Part shown: positions 53,265 through 60,164 of the stretch, piece by piece
Layout: each line of letters starts with the position of its first letter
Numbering within the stretch: the stretch's first letter is position 1
NCBI RefSeq assembly: GCF_014192015.1
Contig: NZ_JACHXJ010000003.1
Span: 62,001-126,000, forward strand
Direction: 5' to 3'
Length of the DNA stretch: 64,000 nt
Source of the DNA: Paenibacillus rhizosphaerae
GTDB taxonomy: Bacteria > Bacillota > Bacilli > Paenibacillales > Paenibacillaceae
Position numbers and translations under genes: made by a program
Notes under the pieces: generated by a model
Database searches by the model: none
What the model was told of the DNA's origin: nothing
Seen by the model: only the letters and a program-made list of their open reading frames with translations

Positions 53265-53322
53265 GTAAAAACCCCCTGCAAGTCATATCATGCTTTCCGT
53301 CAGCATGGTTTGCTTGAGGGGG
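53265..53322 (-). terminator. Rho-independent terminator after the HTH gene
   Basis: Read leftward, CCCCCT pairs with AGGGGG and inside it CATGCT pairs with AGCATG, forming a long two-part stem, followed by five to six U. It lies 11 bases after the small HTH gene and closes the Cfr-like operon. Confidence 0.8.
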
Positions 53323-53332
53323 AAGTCCATTT

Positions 53333-53596
53333 CTACTTCTGATGAATTATTTTTCTGATCGCATAGGTCGACAAGTGGAACGATTCCGAGAGCTCCTCGA
53401 CGGATGCTCCTAGTACATAGGCCTTCAGTATTTCACTGTTTCTTTTATTGATCTCCATTCTGGCGCCGGATAACGCTCCCCAGCTCCGATGCTGATTTTT
53501 TATAGCGGGAATATAGAGGTATTCCCCTTGTACAAATTCCTGTAATTTTTCAACTAATTCCTCTGGCAAGACGGCTGATGCGTTAATGTATCTCAC
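53333..53596 (-). CDS. Small CD3324-family HTH protein
   Basis: An 87-residue protein. The N-terminal YINASAVLPEELVEKLQEFVQGEYLYIP and C-terminal HTH-like LGASVEELSESFHLSTYAIRKII match the Mor-like/CD3324 small HTH family, as far as I recall it. The start is GTG at 53596 with AAGGAG 9 bases upstream. It is 49 bases downstream of the Cfr-like gene with no terminator between and shares the terminator at 53265, so it is probably co-transcribed. It may regulate the local island. Function unproven. Confidence 0.75.
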   Translation of the reverse strand: MRYINASAVLPEELVEKLQEFVQGEYLYIPAIKNQHRSWGALSGARMEINKRNSEILKAYVLGASVEELSESFHLSTYAIRKIIHQK

Positions 53597-53645
53597 TGAG
53601 ACTCACTCCTTGAAAAAATGGTTCAAGCAGCAAAATTCCGAAATT

Positions 53646-54677
53646 TCACTGTGATCCGTACAATTGACCGCATGCTGCGTTGATATCGGAACCGAACTGG
53701 GTTCTGACGGTAACATGGACTCCTTTGGTCTTTAAGATTTTAAGGAACATCTTTATTCCGCTCTGATCCGATTCTTTATAACTTTGCGGGGTGGCCGTGG
53801 TGGAATTGTAAGGGATGAGATTGACGTGATATAAATGTTCCCATGATCCTCTTCCCCGCAGTAAATCAGCAACCGCTTCGGCGTGTTTGGCCGAGTCGTT
53901 GATTCCCCTCAAAAGGATATAAGCAATGTATACCTTTCGTTTCGTCGTTTGAATATGCTCATCGAGCACCTTCATCACTTCTTCCAGCGGGAAATGATGA
54001 TTGATGGGCATAAGCTCACTCCTCTGATCCGGAAATGGGGAGTGTAGAGAAAACGTTAGATTCATCTGCGGAAAATCCTTCATTAATTTCTTTACTCCAG
54101 GCAGTATGCCTATGGTAGACAACGTAATTCTCCGATGCCCCAAACCGAACAGCTCAGGATCCGTCAGCACATGTAAGGCATCAAACACATACGGATTGGC
54201 AAGGGCCTCGCCCATCCCCATAAAGGACACGCTGTCCAATGGGTAGCCATTCAAGTGGAAATAAAGAAGCTGGTCCGTGATTTCATCCGCTGTAAGATTT
54301 CTCTTTAACCCCAGCGTTCCTGTAGCGCAGAAGGTACAACCAAATCCGCAGCCGCACTGGGACGAGATACAATAGGATTCCCATCCGTCTTTATAACTTA
54401 ACTTGACGGACTCGATATGTTCGTCACCAGGAATGGTAAAAAGAATTTTGCTTACTTGCTTGGACTGCTGCACGATTTTGGGCGTAATGCCCAGCACATC
54501 GTCACCAATCTCCTTGATTAATTCGTTTCTTACAGCTTTAGGCAGGCTGCTCATTTCTTCAAAATGCCTGATTTTCCGCTTGAAAATGGACTCTGTCATT
54601 TGCCTGTATCTATAATCCGGTTGTTTCAGGATGGATAGGATCTGACGGATTTTTTCATATTTAGTGATGTGCTTCAT
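53646..54677 (-). CDS. Cfr-family 23S rRNA (adenine-2503-C8) methyltransferase
   Basis: The radical-SAM protein has 343 residues, starting at ATG 54677 (AGGAG 10 bases upstream). The cluster motif is C110-GFG-C114-TF-C117; the catalytic pair fits C103 (SYCISSQCGC) and C336 (NAACGQLYG). Features that separate Cfr from housekeeping RlmN are present: GWESYCISSQCGCGFGC, SFMGMGEALANPYVFDAL, TFSLHSPF and the C-terminal RTQFGSDINAACGQLYG. Cfr adds a C8 methyl group to A2503 and gives resistance to phenicols, lincosamides, oxazolidinones, pleuromutilins and streptogramin A (family knowledge). Cfr-like Clb proteins are known from other Bacillales. A 41-codon leader ORF and an attenuator precede it. 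Confidence 0.9.
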   Translation of the reverse strand: MKHITKYEKIRQILSILKQPDYRYRQMTESIFKRKIRHFEEMSSLPKAVRNELIKEIGDDVLGITPKIVQQSKQVSKILFTIPGDEHIESVKLSYKDGWESYCISSQCGCGFGCTFCATGTLGLKRNLTADEITDQLLYFHLNGYPLDSVSFMGMGEALANPYVFDALHVLTDPELFGLGHRRITLSTIGILPGVKKLMKDFPQMNLTFSLHSPFPDQRSELMPINHHFPLEEVMKVLDEHIQTTKRKVYIAYILLRGINDSAKHAEAVADLLRGRGSWEHLYHVNLIPYNSTTATPQSYKESDQSGIKMFLKILKTKGVHVTVRTQFGSDINAACGQLYGSQ

Positions 54678-54710
54678 CGTTAATGATCTCCTTTTACACG
54701 GAGACAACGC

Positions 54711-54738
54711 AAAAAAAGCACCGGCTTACCGGTGCTTT
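54711..54738 (-). terminator. Attenuator terminator between leader ORF and Cfr-like gene
   Basis: In the leftward RNA AAAGCACCGG pairs with CCGGTGCTTT around UAAG or similar and runs into seven U. It lies 34 bases before the Cfr-like start and 55 bases after the leader stop, exactly where transcription attenuation acts. Confidence 0.88.
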
Positions 54739-54792
54739 CTTGCAATACATTAACCTAGCTATACACAAACAAGCGACTATCCTATAAAGAAG

Positions 54793-54918
54793 TCACCCGC
54801 GATATCTACGCATAGAAGGATAAAGCTCCGGTATCCGATTTGTGATTTGGTGAACCTTGTCCAGCTTTGCTCTCGAAGACAGGTTCACCTGATCATCTAC
54901 AATCTCAGAAATCGTCAT
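54793..54918 (-). CDS. Leader peptide of the Cfr-like gene (41 residues)
   Basis: The ATG at 54918 has AGGGAGGG 8-9 bases upstream. The peptide begins MTISEIVDDQ and ends in ELYPSMRRYRG, directly before the UGA. The C-terminal RYR is an Arg-X-Arg element like the macrolide/ketolide arrest motif of ErmDL-type leader peptides (established knowledge of that motif; its use here is inference). Codons 29-33 contain the antiterminator strand, so a ribosome halted at the last codons would leave it free just behind itself. No homology to a functional protein is evident. It is too short for routine gene calling. Confidence 0.7.
   Translation of the reverse strand: MTISEIVDDQVNLSSRAKLDKVHQITNRIPELYPSMRRYRG
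54822..54833 (-). promoter_or_regulatory. Antiterminator strand within leader ORF
   Basis: In the RNA UACCGGAGCUUU (leader codons 29-33) can pair with AAAGCACCGGUA, the 5' arm of the attenuator, at 11 of 12 positions. The two structures exclude each other. The segment is also flanked by GGAUA/UAUCC, which could close a small hairpin that hides it when no ribosome is stalled. Confidence 0.65.
54849..54889 (-). repeat. Inverted repeat inside leader ORF
   Basis: GGTGAACCTTGTC (54849-54861) and GACAGGTTCACC (54878-54889) are inverted repeats with one bulged base and a 16-base spacer. In the RNA this forms a 12-base-pair stem in the first half of the leader ORF, possibly a pause hairpin that couples polymerase and ribosome. 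Confidence 0.65.
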
Positions 54919-54954
54919 CGCTCTATCCCTCCCTGTTCATTTGATATGGATGAA

Positions 54955-54982
54955 ACTATCACAAAATGCCCCTCCCCGTCAA
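54955..54982 (-). promoter_or_regulatory. Promoter of the leader/Cfr-like operon
   Basis: On the reverse strand TTGACG (-35) is followed after 16 bases by TG-T-GATAGT (extended -10). Transcription would start near 54948, about 30 bases before the leader ATG, leaving just enough room for its Shine-Dalgarno. The rest of the region up to 55134 shows no gene. Confidence 0.6.
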
Positions 54983-55134
54983 GCATTTGTCATGCTGCCC
55001 ATGCGGAAAAAGCGTGATAGGTTCAGACAACGTCGATGGGTTCGTTTTTTATGCTAGTACCCTATGTGATCAGTCCATACTTCTTTCTTCCGTGGTCATA
55101 GAATACATAGAACTTGATTAAAGGAGGACTTATA

Positions 55135-55554
55135 ATGGCGGAACAAGTTAAGGTTAGCCCGCAATTCAAAAGACTTTGTACCCAATTCGGAAAAATATTG
55201 GGAGGCGAGTCGGAAATTGAAGCAGGCCCGGTTTGTTTTGTTACGCGGATGACGAATTTAAGAGAGACCATTCTGGGAAAAAGAACACGTTCCCCTTTGG
55301 TTCAAATGCAAATGTTTTCCTTCGAATCTCTTGATAAGTCAGGCCGCGCGCTTTGTTTGGGTGAAACTGCCGTTCACCAAAATCAGGTTAACCGATTGAT
55401 GTCCAACCTCCGTAAACGCGGGATTAAAGTAACCGCAGTTCATAACCACTGGCTGAAAGAGCAGCCTCGCTTAATGTATATGCACTGGGAGTCTATTGAC
55501 AATCCGGTTGCATTTGCCAGAAAAACAAAAGAATCCATTAGATTCCTGGGCTAA
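55135..55554 (+). CDS. DUF1259 (LppY/LpqO-like) protein, copy 1
   Basis: The ATG at 55135 (AAAGGAGG upstream) gives 139 residues without signal peptide. The C-terminal half GETAVHQNQVNRLMSNLRKRG-IKVTAVHNHWL-x7-LMYMHWES matches the DUF1259 core, including the HNH and HW histidines. Function of the family is unknown. It is followed 52 bases later by a second copy. It is divergent from the leader/Cfr operon across a 200-base region. Confidence 0.85.
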   Translation: MAEQVKVSPQFKRLCTQFGKILGGESEIEAGPVCFVTRMTNLRETILGKRTRSPLVQMQMFSFESLDKSGRALCLGETAVHQNQVNRLMSNLRKRGIKVTAVHNHWLKEQPRLMYMHWESIDNPVAFARKTKESIRFLG

Positions 55555-55606
55555 CACGGTTAAACGGGCTGGTTCATTTATATTATTTATGGGAGGATGA
55601 TTTCGG

Positions 55607-56026
55607 ATGGCGCAAGTTAAAGTAAGTCCTCGCTTTAAAAAGCTTTGTGACGAATTTTCAGCTATTTTAGGTGGAACGGAGCATGAAATTACGAAAGGCC
55701 CGGTTTGTTTTGTCTCCAGAAATCGGGTCATTAGAGCCTCTATTTTAGGAAGACGTACTACTTCTCCTTTGGTCCGTTATCAACTCTTCTCCTTCGAATC
55801 CCTGAACAGTTCGGGTCGGGCACTCTGTTTAGGCGAAACGGCTCTCTTCCAAAATCAAGTCAACCGCTTGCTGACCAATCTCCGCAAAAACGGGATTAAA
55901 GTAACGGCAGTCCACAACCACTGGTTGTTCGAGAATCCGCGCTTGATGTACGTTCACTGGGAGTCGATCGATGATCCCATTGCTTTTGCCAGAAAAACAA
56001 AAGAATCCATTAAGTTTTTGGGCTGA
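55607..56026 (+). CDS. DUF1259 (LppY/LpqO-like) protein, copy 2
   Basis: A 139-residue tandem paralogue of the preceding gene, with identical architecture and matching ends (PIAFARKTKESIKFLG versus PVAFARKTKESIRFLG). GGAGG lies 10 bases before the ATG. The N-terminal third is the most divergent part between the copies (GGTEHEITKGPVCFVSRN versus GGESEIEAGPVCFVTRM). The two could form a heterodimer. HNH and HW histidines suggest metal binding, which is inference. Confidence 0.85.
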   Translation: MAQVKVSPRFKKLCDEFSAILGGTEHEITKGPVCFVSRNRVIRASILGRRTTSPLVRYQLFSFESLNSSGRALCLGETALFQNQVNRLLTNLRKNGIKVTAVHNHWLFENPRLMYVHWESIDDPIAFARKTKESIKFLG

Positions 56027-56074
56027 GGAACAACAAGAAGCAAAGCGCTTCAGGTTACTGGCTGCATCGCAGGA

Positions 56075-56110
56075 AAAAGTCCCCGGGTTTTCAAACTCGG
56101 GGGCTTTTGC
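56075..56110. terminator. Terminator after DUF1259 pair
   Basis: GTCCCCGGGTTT pairs with AAACTCGGGGGC around TC, followed by TTTT on the plus strand and preceded by AAAAA, which would also serve the convergent GMC oxidoreductase gene (ends 56136). Confidence 0.85.
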
Positions 56111-56135
56111 GTTCTTTATGAATAAGATGGGGGCA

Positions 56136-57749
56136 TTACTCTTCGTCGCCCTCGGATGGCTGTCTTCTGCCTTTTTTATCCGGCGATATCAACTGCCTGG
56201 CAATCGTATACCCAATAAGGAAAGCAGCGGCTGAAGTATTCCCGTCCACCGTAAATGGAATGATGGAAGCATCGGCAACGATTAAATCTTCCACCCCATG
56301 CACATGACCTATTCGATCAACGACCCCTCCCTTTTTTAACGGAGCCATGCGAAGTGAGCTTTGCTGGTGATGATTATGGTCGAAGTTCTGTTTAATATAC
56401 TCCTCCAATTGGGAGTCGTCCTCAATCATATCCAGTGTCGGTGAAACAAGCTGGTACGACAGATCGATGGCTGCCAGCTCTGCCGCTATATTCTTGATAT
56501 AGGTTCTAAAAATATTTTTTACGGCTTCCATGTCATCCGGATTGGCGAGAAATCCCTCATCCGCAAGCACGATTTTAAGCGGATCCTTGTTCTGGATCTT
56601 AATCGAGCCGCGGCTCTTGGGACGCAAGTAAAGTATCGCCAAGGTTAACATATTCTCGGAACCAATGCCAACCAGCTGAACCGCCCGGCGATTGCTGTTT
56701 ACTCCCGTCGGATCGGGCAAAAAAGCTCCCCCTGTATAAAGTGCATTCGGATCATTCGCAGGCAGGGCGGTATCGTTCGGATTCGTGGTGAATACGGCGG
56801 TGTTAAGCGTGTGATTTCTCAGCCTCTTACCTACGTTCGGGTTATTAAAAACTACCGGGATCCCAGCTTCTTTAAGTAATGCAGCCGGCCCAATTCCGGA
56901 CAGCATCAATAGTTGAGCACTATTGATGCCCGCAGATATGATGACCTTTTTTTGGGCGTAAGCGCGAACGCGTCTTCCTTCTTTCAGGAATTCCACTCCT
57001 GTGGCGCGTTTCTTGTCAAAAAGCACGCGCAGAGCCGTTGAATTAAAGAACACCCTTAGTTTCCTGCCGTTTGCACCGCGGCCGGAAGGCGTCATGATGT
57101 CCGGGGAGAGAAAGGCTGTGGAGGAGTTTTCCCTCCGGCCATTTGGTCTTTGATACAACTGCCAGCGGGTAAACGGACCCAGGGGAGTTTTAGGATCGTT
57201 ATAATCAAGGATCTCCGGATAGCCTGTAGCTTTCTCAATAGCTGAGGTGAGCTTTTCCGCCATAGACGTAGGGTTAACCGGGGCCTGCCTGATATCGATC
57301 CGCCCACTGAATCCACGGGCGTTTAAATCATCGGTTTCTCCGTTATACTTCTCCAATTTCTTAAATCGGCGAATAGCCCGTCTAGGTGACCATAGCGGAC
57401 CTAATAGCTTTTCCCATTCCCTAAAAACAGCTGATGTAGGACGTACATACTGCTCACCATTAATTGATGACCCTCCGCCTAAGAGGCGTCCCGTAGTCCA
57501 TTCAAATGCCCGTTCATCCAGCTCCTCTTGCGGAACCCCTTCCCCCTGCCAGAAGTATTGGGGAAAGAACTGTTCTTCCAATTCCAGTGCGAATGTAGAA
57601 TCCCTAATGGGTGTGTCTTTATCGTTGTTCCCACCGGACTCCAGGACAAGAACCGATACTTCTTTATTATCACTTAATGTTTTGGCGATTACAGCGCCAG
57701 CAGGACCAGTTCCCACGATAATATAATCAAAGGTTAATTTCCGGCTCAT
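56136..57749 (-). CDS. GMC-family FAD-dependent oxidoreductase
   Basis: The ATG at 57749 (AAGGAG upstream) gives 537 residues; a frame up to 57839 is an unsupported extension. The Rossmann motif YIIVGTGPAGAVIAK is at about 9-23, and the GMC signature GRLLGGGSSINGEQYVRP near 85-102. A C-terminal GMC_C domain has HNHHQQSSLRMAP and DASIIPFTVDGNTSAA. It oxidises an alcohol, with an unknown substrate; glucose, choline and cellobiose enzymes belong to this family. A 28-base dyad sits just upstream. It borders the DUF1259 pair but is transcribed toward it. Confidence 0.9.
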   Translation of the reverse strand: MSRKLTFDYIIVGTGPAGAVIAKTLSDNKEVSVLVLESGGNNDKDTPIRDSTFALELEEQFFPQYFWQGEGVPQEELDERAFEWTTGRLLGGGSSINGEQYVRPTSAVFREWEKLLGPLWSPRRAIRRFKKLEKYNGETDDLNARGFSGRIDIRQAPVNPTSMAEKLTSAIEKATGYPEILDYNDPKTPLGPFTRWQLYQRPNGRRENSSTAFLSPDIMTPSGRGANGRKLRVFFNSTALRVLFDKKRATGVEFLKEGRRVRAYAQKKVIISAGINSAQLLMLSGIGPAALLKEAGIPVVFNNPNVGKRLRNHTLNTAVFTTNPNDTALPANDPNALYTGGAFLPDPTGVNSNRRAVQLVGIGSENMLTLAILYLRPKSRGSIKIQNKDPLKIVLADEGFLANPDDMEAVKNIFRTYIKNIAAELAAIDLSYQLVSPTLDMIEDDSQLEEYIKQNFDHNHHQQSSLRMAPLKKGGVVDRIGHVHGVEDLIVADASIIPFTVDGNTSAAAFLIGYTIARQLISPDKKGRRQPSEGDEE

Positions 57750-57769
57750 TCGTGCTCTCCTTGTTATAT

Positions 57770-57797
57770 GGTCTAATGTAAGGATATTACATTGACC
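57770..57797. promoter_or_regulatory. 28-base dyad upstream of GMC oxidoreductase, candidate operator
   Basis: GGTCTAATGTAA and TTACATTGACC are inverted repeats (11 of 12, one bulge) around GGATA. The dyad ends 20 bases before the ATG, leaving space only for the Shine-Dalgarno. A repressor operator overlapping the transcription start, or an RNA hairpin near the ribosome site, are both possible. Confidence 0.5.
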
Positions 57798-58024
57798 TGT
57801 CTGATGTTCCTGAGCACCTTTTCGTTTTAAATGATACATTTTTTGAATAGAAGCAGATACTTGTTGCGTTTCGCGTTCCCGTGGAAGGGTAATTCCTCAT
57901 CAATCATCATATTCATGTAAACGAAACAAAAAATAATGCTGTCGCGTCAGTATTTCAAGAGGCTACCCGCTTGGATATCATAAATCTGATGATGAAAACA
58001 AAAGACAGAAAGGCGTGATCTCGC

Positions 58025-58663
58025 GTGATTCCAAAAAGCTCTGGACGTATGAAAATATCGATTCTCGTCGTGGCCCTAACGCTTACGGCATGCTCAGGCA
58101 CAGCGGAACCTTCCATCACCCCGGAAATATCAACGCCGGTTAATGAGGAAGTCACCGCTCCAGAAAGTGAGAATGAGCAGAAACCCGAGGCTTCTCGTCC
58201 TTCGAGCGAAAATTTTGATCTGATGACCGGTGAGGGGAATCCGTCGCATACCGCCACCTTGCAGCAAGGTGAAGGCTTTTCCTTATACGTATTTGAAAAG
58301 TTTGCCTTTGACGCGGCTAAGGGACGTCTGTTTCTCAGCAGCCATCCGGAGTACTATGTCGATATCGAAAAGCTGCCTGCGAATTATGACTTAGCACAGC
58401 TTGCGACTGCAGGTAAAAAGGAATTGGATCCGTTCGGCAAAGTATCCGATTATAGCGGAGAGCTTGTCGAGCATCCGCTGGGCTTTGCCGAGCTTTACCT
58501 TCAATCCTCGGGCGGTGAAGGGATTCACGATTATATCGTGTGGAAGTCAGAACCAGGCGATGCCTTCCTGTTTCGTCTTCGAAATCCCAAAGGGGAAGAG
58601 GCATCGGATTTCGCCGGTCCCGTCCTCGTTTCGTTATCTACGGTTCTGAGCGATTCAAAATAG
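58025..58663 (+). CDS. Putative lipoprotein of unknown function
   Basis: A 212-residue protein with lipobox LTAC (C23), an acidic Pro/Glu/Ser-rich linker (about 25-65) and a small globular domain (about 70-210; GEGFSLYVFEKFAFDAAKGRLFLSSHPEYYVDIEKLP). I do not recognise the domain. The GTG at 58025 is listed; an ATG eight codons later (58049) is possible, but has no clear Shine-Dalgarno. It is a single gene and stands between the GMC oxidoreductase and the decaying sugar operon. Confidence 0.7.
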   Translation: MIPKSSGRMKISILVVALTLTACSGTAEPSITPEISTPVNEEVTAPESENEQKPEASRPSSENFDLMTGEGNPSHTATLQQGEGFSLYVFEKFAFDAAKGRLFLSSHPEYYVDIEKLPANYDLAQLATAGKKELDPFGKVSDYSGELVEHPLGFAELYLQSSGGEGIHDYIVWKSEPGDAFLFRLRNPKGEEASDFAGPVLVSLSTVLSDSK

Positions 58664-58702
58664 ATGAACACCTGGATTATTACCCGGTAACCTGACTTAA
58701 AT

Positions 58703-58730
58703 AAAAAGCCTGATCCATTAAGGATCAGGC
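58703..58730 (-). terminator. Rho-independent terminator of the sugar-isomerase operon
   Basis: Read leftward, GCCTGATCC pairs perfectly with GGATCAGGC around a 5-base loop, then five U. The oxidoreductase stub ends inside its loop. Confidence 0.85.
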
Positions 58731-58843
58731 AAAGGACATGCATGTATAGTTCCATCCGGAAACTGCTTGAACTGTTCAATGTGGATGTTTGCGATAATGC
58801 CAGCACCGACCATTCCAATATTTAATCGATCATTCAAATCCAA
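58718..58843 (-). pseudogene. Gfo/Idh/MocA oxidoreductase, truncated to 41 codons
   Basis: A TTG at 58843 with GAGGAG 7 bases upstream starts LDLNDRLNIGMVGAGIIANI, the Rossmann start of Gfo/Idh/MocA dehydrogenases (GxGxxA pattern), followed by HIEQFKQFPDG. After about 35 residues homology stops and the frame ends with UAA inside the terminator hairpin. A normal protein of this family has about 330-390 residues, so more than 85% is missing. It lies 36 bases after the isomerase gene at 58880 and was probably its operon partner. The loss looks like a deletion that fused the start of the gene to the terminator. Confidence 0.7.
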
Positions 58844-58879
58844 CTGAATTCTCCTCGGTCATTCAGATTTATGCAGCTT

Positions 58880-59689
58880 CTATGCAAGCTCGGTTAACCA
58901 TTGGCGCAGCCTGCTCAGGCTGGTCGCGACTTCCTCGGTCGGGTCGTGATCAAACGGCTCGTGCTCAATGGTGAGCGCGCCTGTATAGCCGATGCGCTGC
59001 AAAGCAGACAAAACGCCCTTGATATCCACAATGCCGTCTCCCAATGCACAGGAATGATGTTCGCCGGCGGCTTTCATGTCCTTCAGATGAACATGGATAA
59101 GCACGTCCTTAAGTTCATGAACGGCTTGCACCGCATCATATCCCTGCGTGGCGAACCAGCCGGTGTCAAGGGCTGCGCCGACCCAAGGTTCATACGGGTT
59201 CACTTTCGCCATCACTTCCGCAGGGGATTTCTCAGGATGATTCTCATGTGCCATGCGGATCTGGTATTTTTCGACGAATTCCTTCAGCAACGGCCCATTG
59301 TCCGGATGGAACGCGTTCGCCAGCACAGACGCCCCGATCGCTTGTGCCGTCTCGAAAATTCGCAGCGCCTGTTCCCGCGTCATCCCCGGCTGTCCAAAGC
59401 CAGCCGTATAGGCTACCACCTCCACCTGGTAGTCGCGGAGAATCCGCACCGCTTGCTGAAGCATTTGGGGCGTGGCTGAATGCGGTTCTAGATGAGCAAC
59501 CCACAGCTCAATCGCATCAAAACCCAGGCCTTTGATTCCACGGATCAGCTCTTCGAATTTGTGTTCGAATTGCGGTCCTTGAAAGGCTTGGACGGTAGCG
59601 TCATGAAACCGCATCCATTCGCTTACCGATGTTCCGGTATAGTCCAGTTCTTTGGCAACATAATTCGCCGTCATAAATGCTGCTTTCAC
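58880..59689 (-). CDS. Sugar phosphate isomerase/epimerase (AP-endonuclease-2 TIM barrel)
   Basis: A 269-residue xylose-isomerase-like barrel. Expected metal-ligand segments are IELWVAHLEPH (about 60-70), HENH (about 145), LDTGW (about 170), IHVHLKDMKAAGEHHS (about 195-210) and TIEHEPFD (about 240). No signal peptide is present. Members of this family work on sugars or inositols, often together with a Gfo/Idh dehydrogenase. Here the downstream dehydrogenase is a stub, and the intact one is at 60967. The reading frame is undamaged, in contrast to its neighbours. Confidence 0.88.
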   Translation of the reverse strand: MKAAFMTANYVAKELDYTGTSVSEWMRFHDATVQAFQGPQFEHKFEELIRGIKGLGFDAIELWVAHLEPHSATPQMLQQAVRILRDYQVEVVAYTAGFGQPGMTREQALRIFETAQAIGASVLANAFHPDNGPLLKEFVEKYQIRMAHENHPEKSPAEVMAKVNPYEPWVGAALDTGWFATQGYDAVQAVHELKDVLIHVHLKDMKAAGEHHSCALGDGIVDIKGVLSALQRIGYTGALTIEHEPFDHDPTEEVATSLSRLRQWLTELA

Positions 59690-59749
59690 TCTATTTCCCT
59701 CCTATTCCTGTACCCCGTCATGCCATTTCAAACCTGCCTGCAGCGATTT

Positions 59750-60038
59750 CATCCAAGTGTTTCATACTGGAGGACAGCACTCTCCGAACCGAAAAGTATC
59801 CGCACCTCCCTGCTCCCGCACTCCATCCGGAGCACGGATGCGTCCGCGCTGATGCGGGCAGGAATTTCCTTCCCGTCCAGCCAAGGGCTGATCTTGCATA
59901 TGAGCCACTCCATCGCGTCCCTGTAATAGTCTTTAAATACAGCCCCTAGCCCAATCCATGAGGAGCATTGTCTACATACTGAAATGCAAAATAAGAGCCG
60001 TGATAACTGAATGGCGTTACCTTTAAGTCAAGCTGCAT
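59750..60038 (-). pseudogene. Broken N-terminal fragment of a cytosolic glycoside-hydrolase-like gene
   Basis: The ATG at 60038 has AAAGGAG 8-9 bases upstream and reads MQLDLKVTPFSYHGSYFAFQ..DNAPHGLG, then stops at a TAG (59948-59946). The same frame continues with GLYLKTITG. After a frame change, MEWLICKISPWLDGKEIPARISADASVLRM runs to a TGA at 59750. Start and pattern (GSYFAF, GLYLKT, GKEIPARI) resemble the N-terminal sandwich of large glycosidases of the GH63/GH65/debranching-like type in Paenibacillus, from memory. The family call is weak, but that this is a dead gene remnant is well supported. Confidence 0.6.
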
Positions 60039-60164
60039 CGCCGGCGCTCCTTTCTCTATGCAAAAATATGAATGAAATCAGAATCATCCCATTCTCAGTG
60101 TAGACGATGCTTCGGACATGCCGGGAGCGAGAATCGGTTGGTAGAGGTAGGACAAATGCTCTCA

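Noticed and set aside
53154..53342. Open frame on the plus strand between L4 and the HTH gene
   Set aside because: It covers the terminator at 53265-53322, lacks a ribosome site and has no recognisable homology.
53646..54677. Housekeeping RlmN as identity of the radical-SAM methyltransferase
   Set aside because: The sequence has the Cfr-type motifs GWESYCISSQCGCGFGC, SFMGMGEALAN and RTQFGSDINAACGQLYG instead of the RlmN forms, and the leader/attenuator context fits an inducible resistance gene.
58025..58663. DNA-binding or enzyme function for the lipoprotein
   Set aside because: No motif supports it; only a lipobox, acidic linker and an unrecognised domain are visible.
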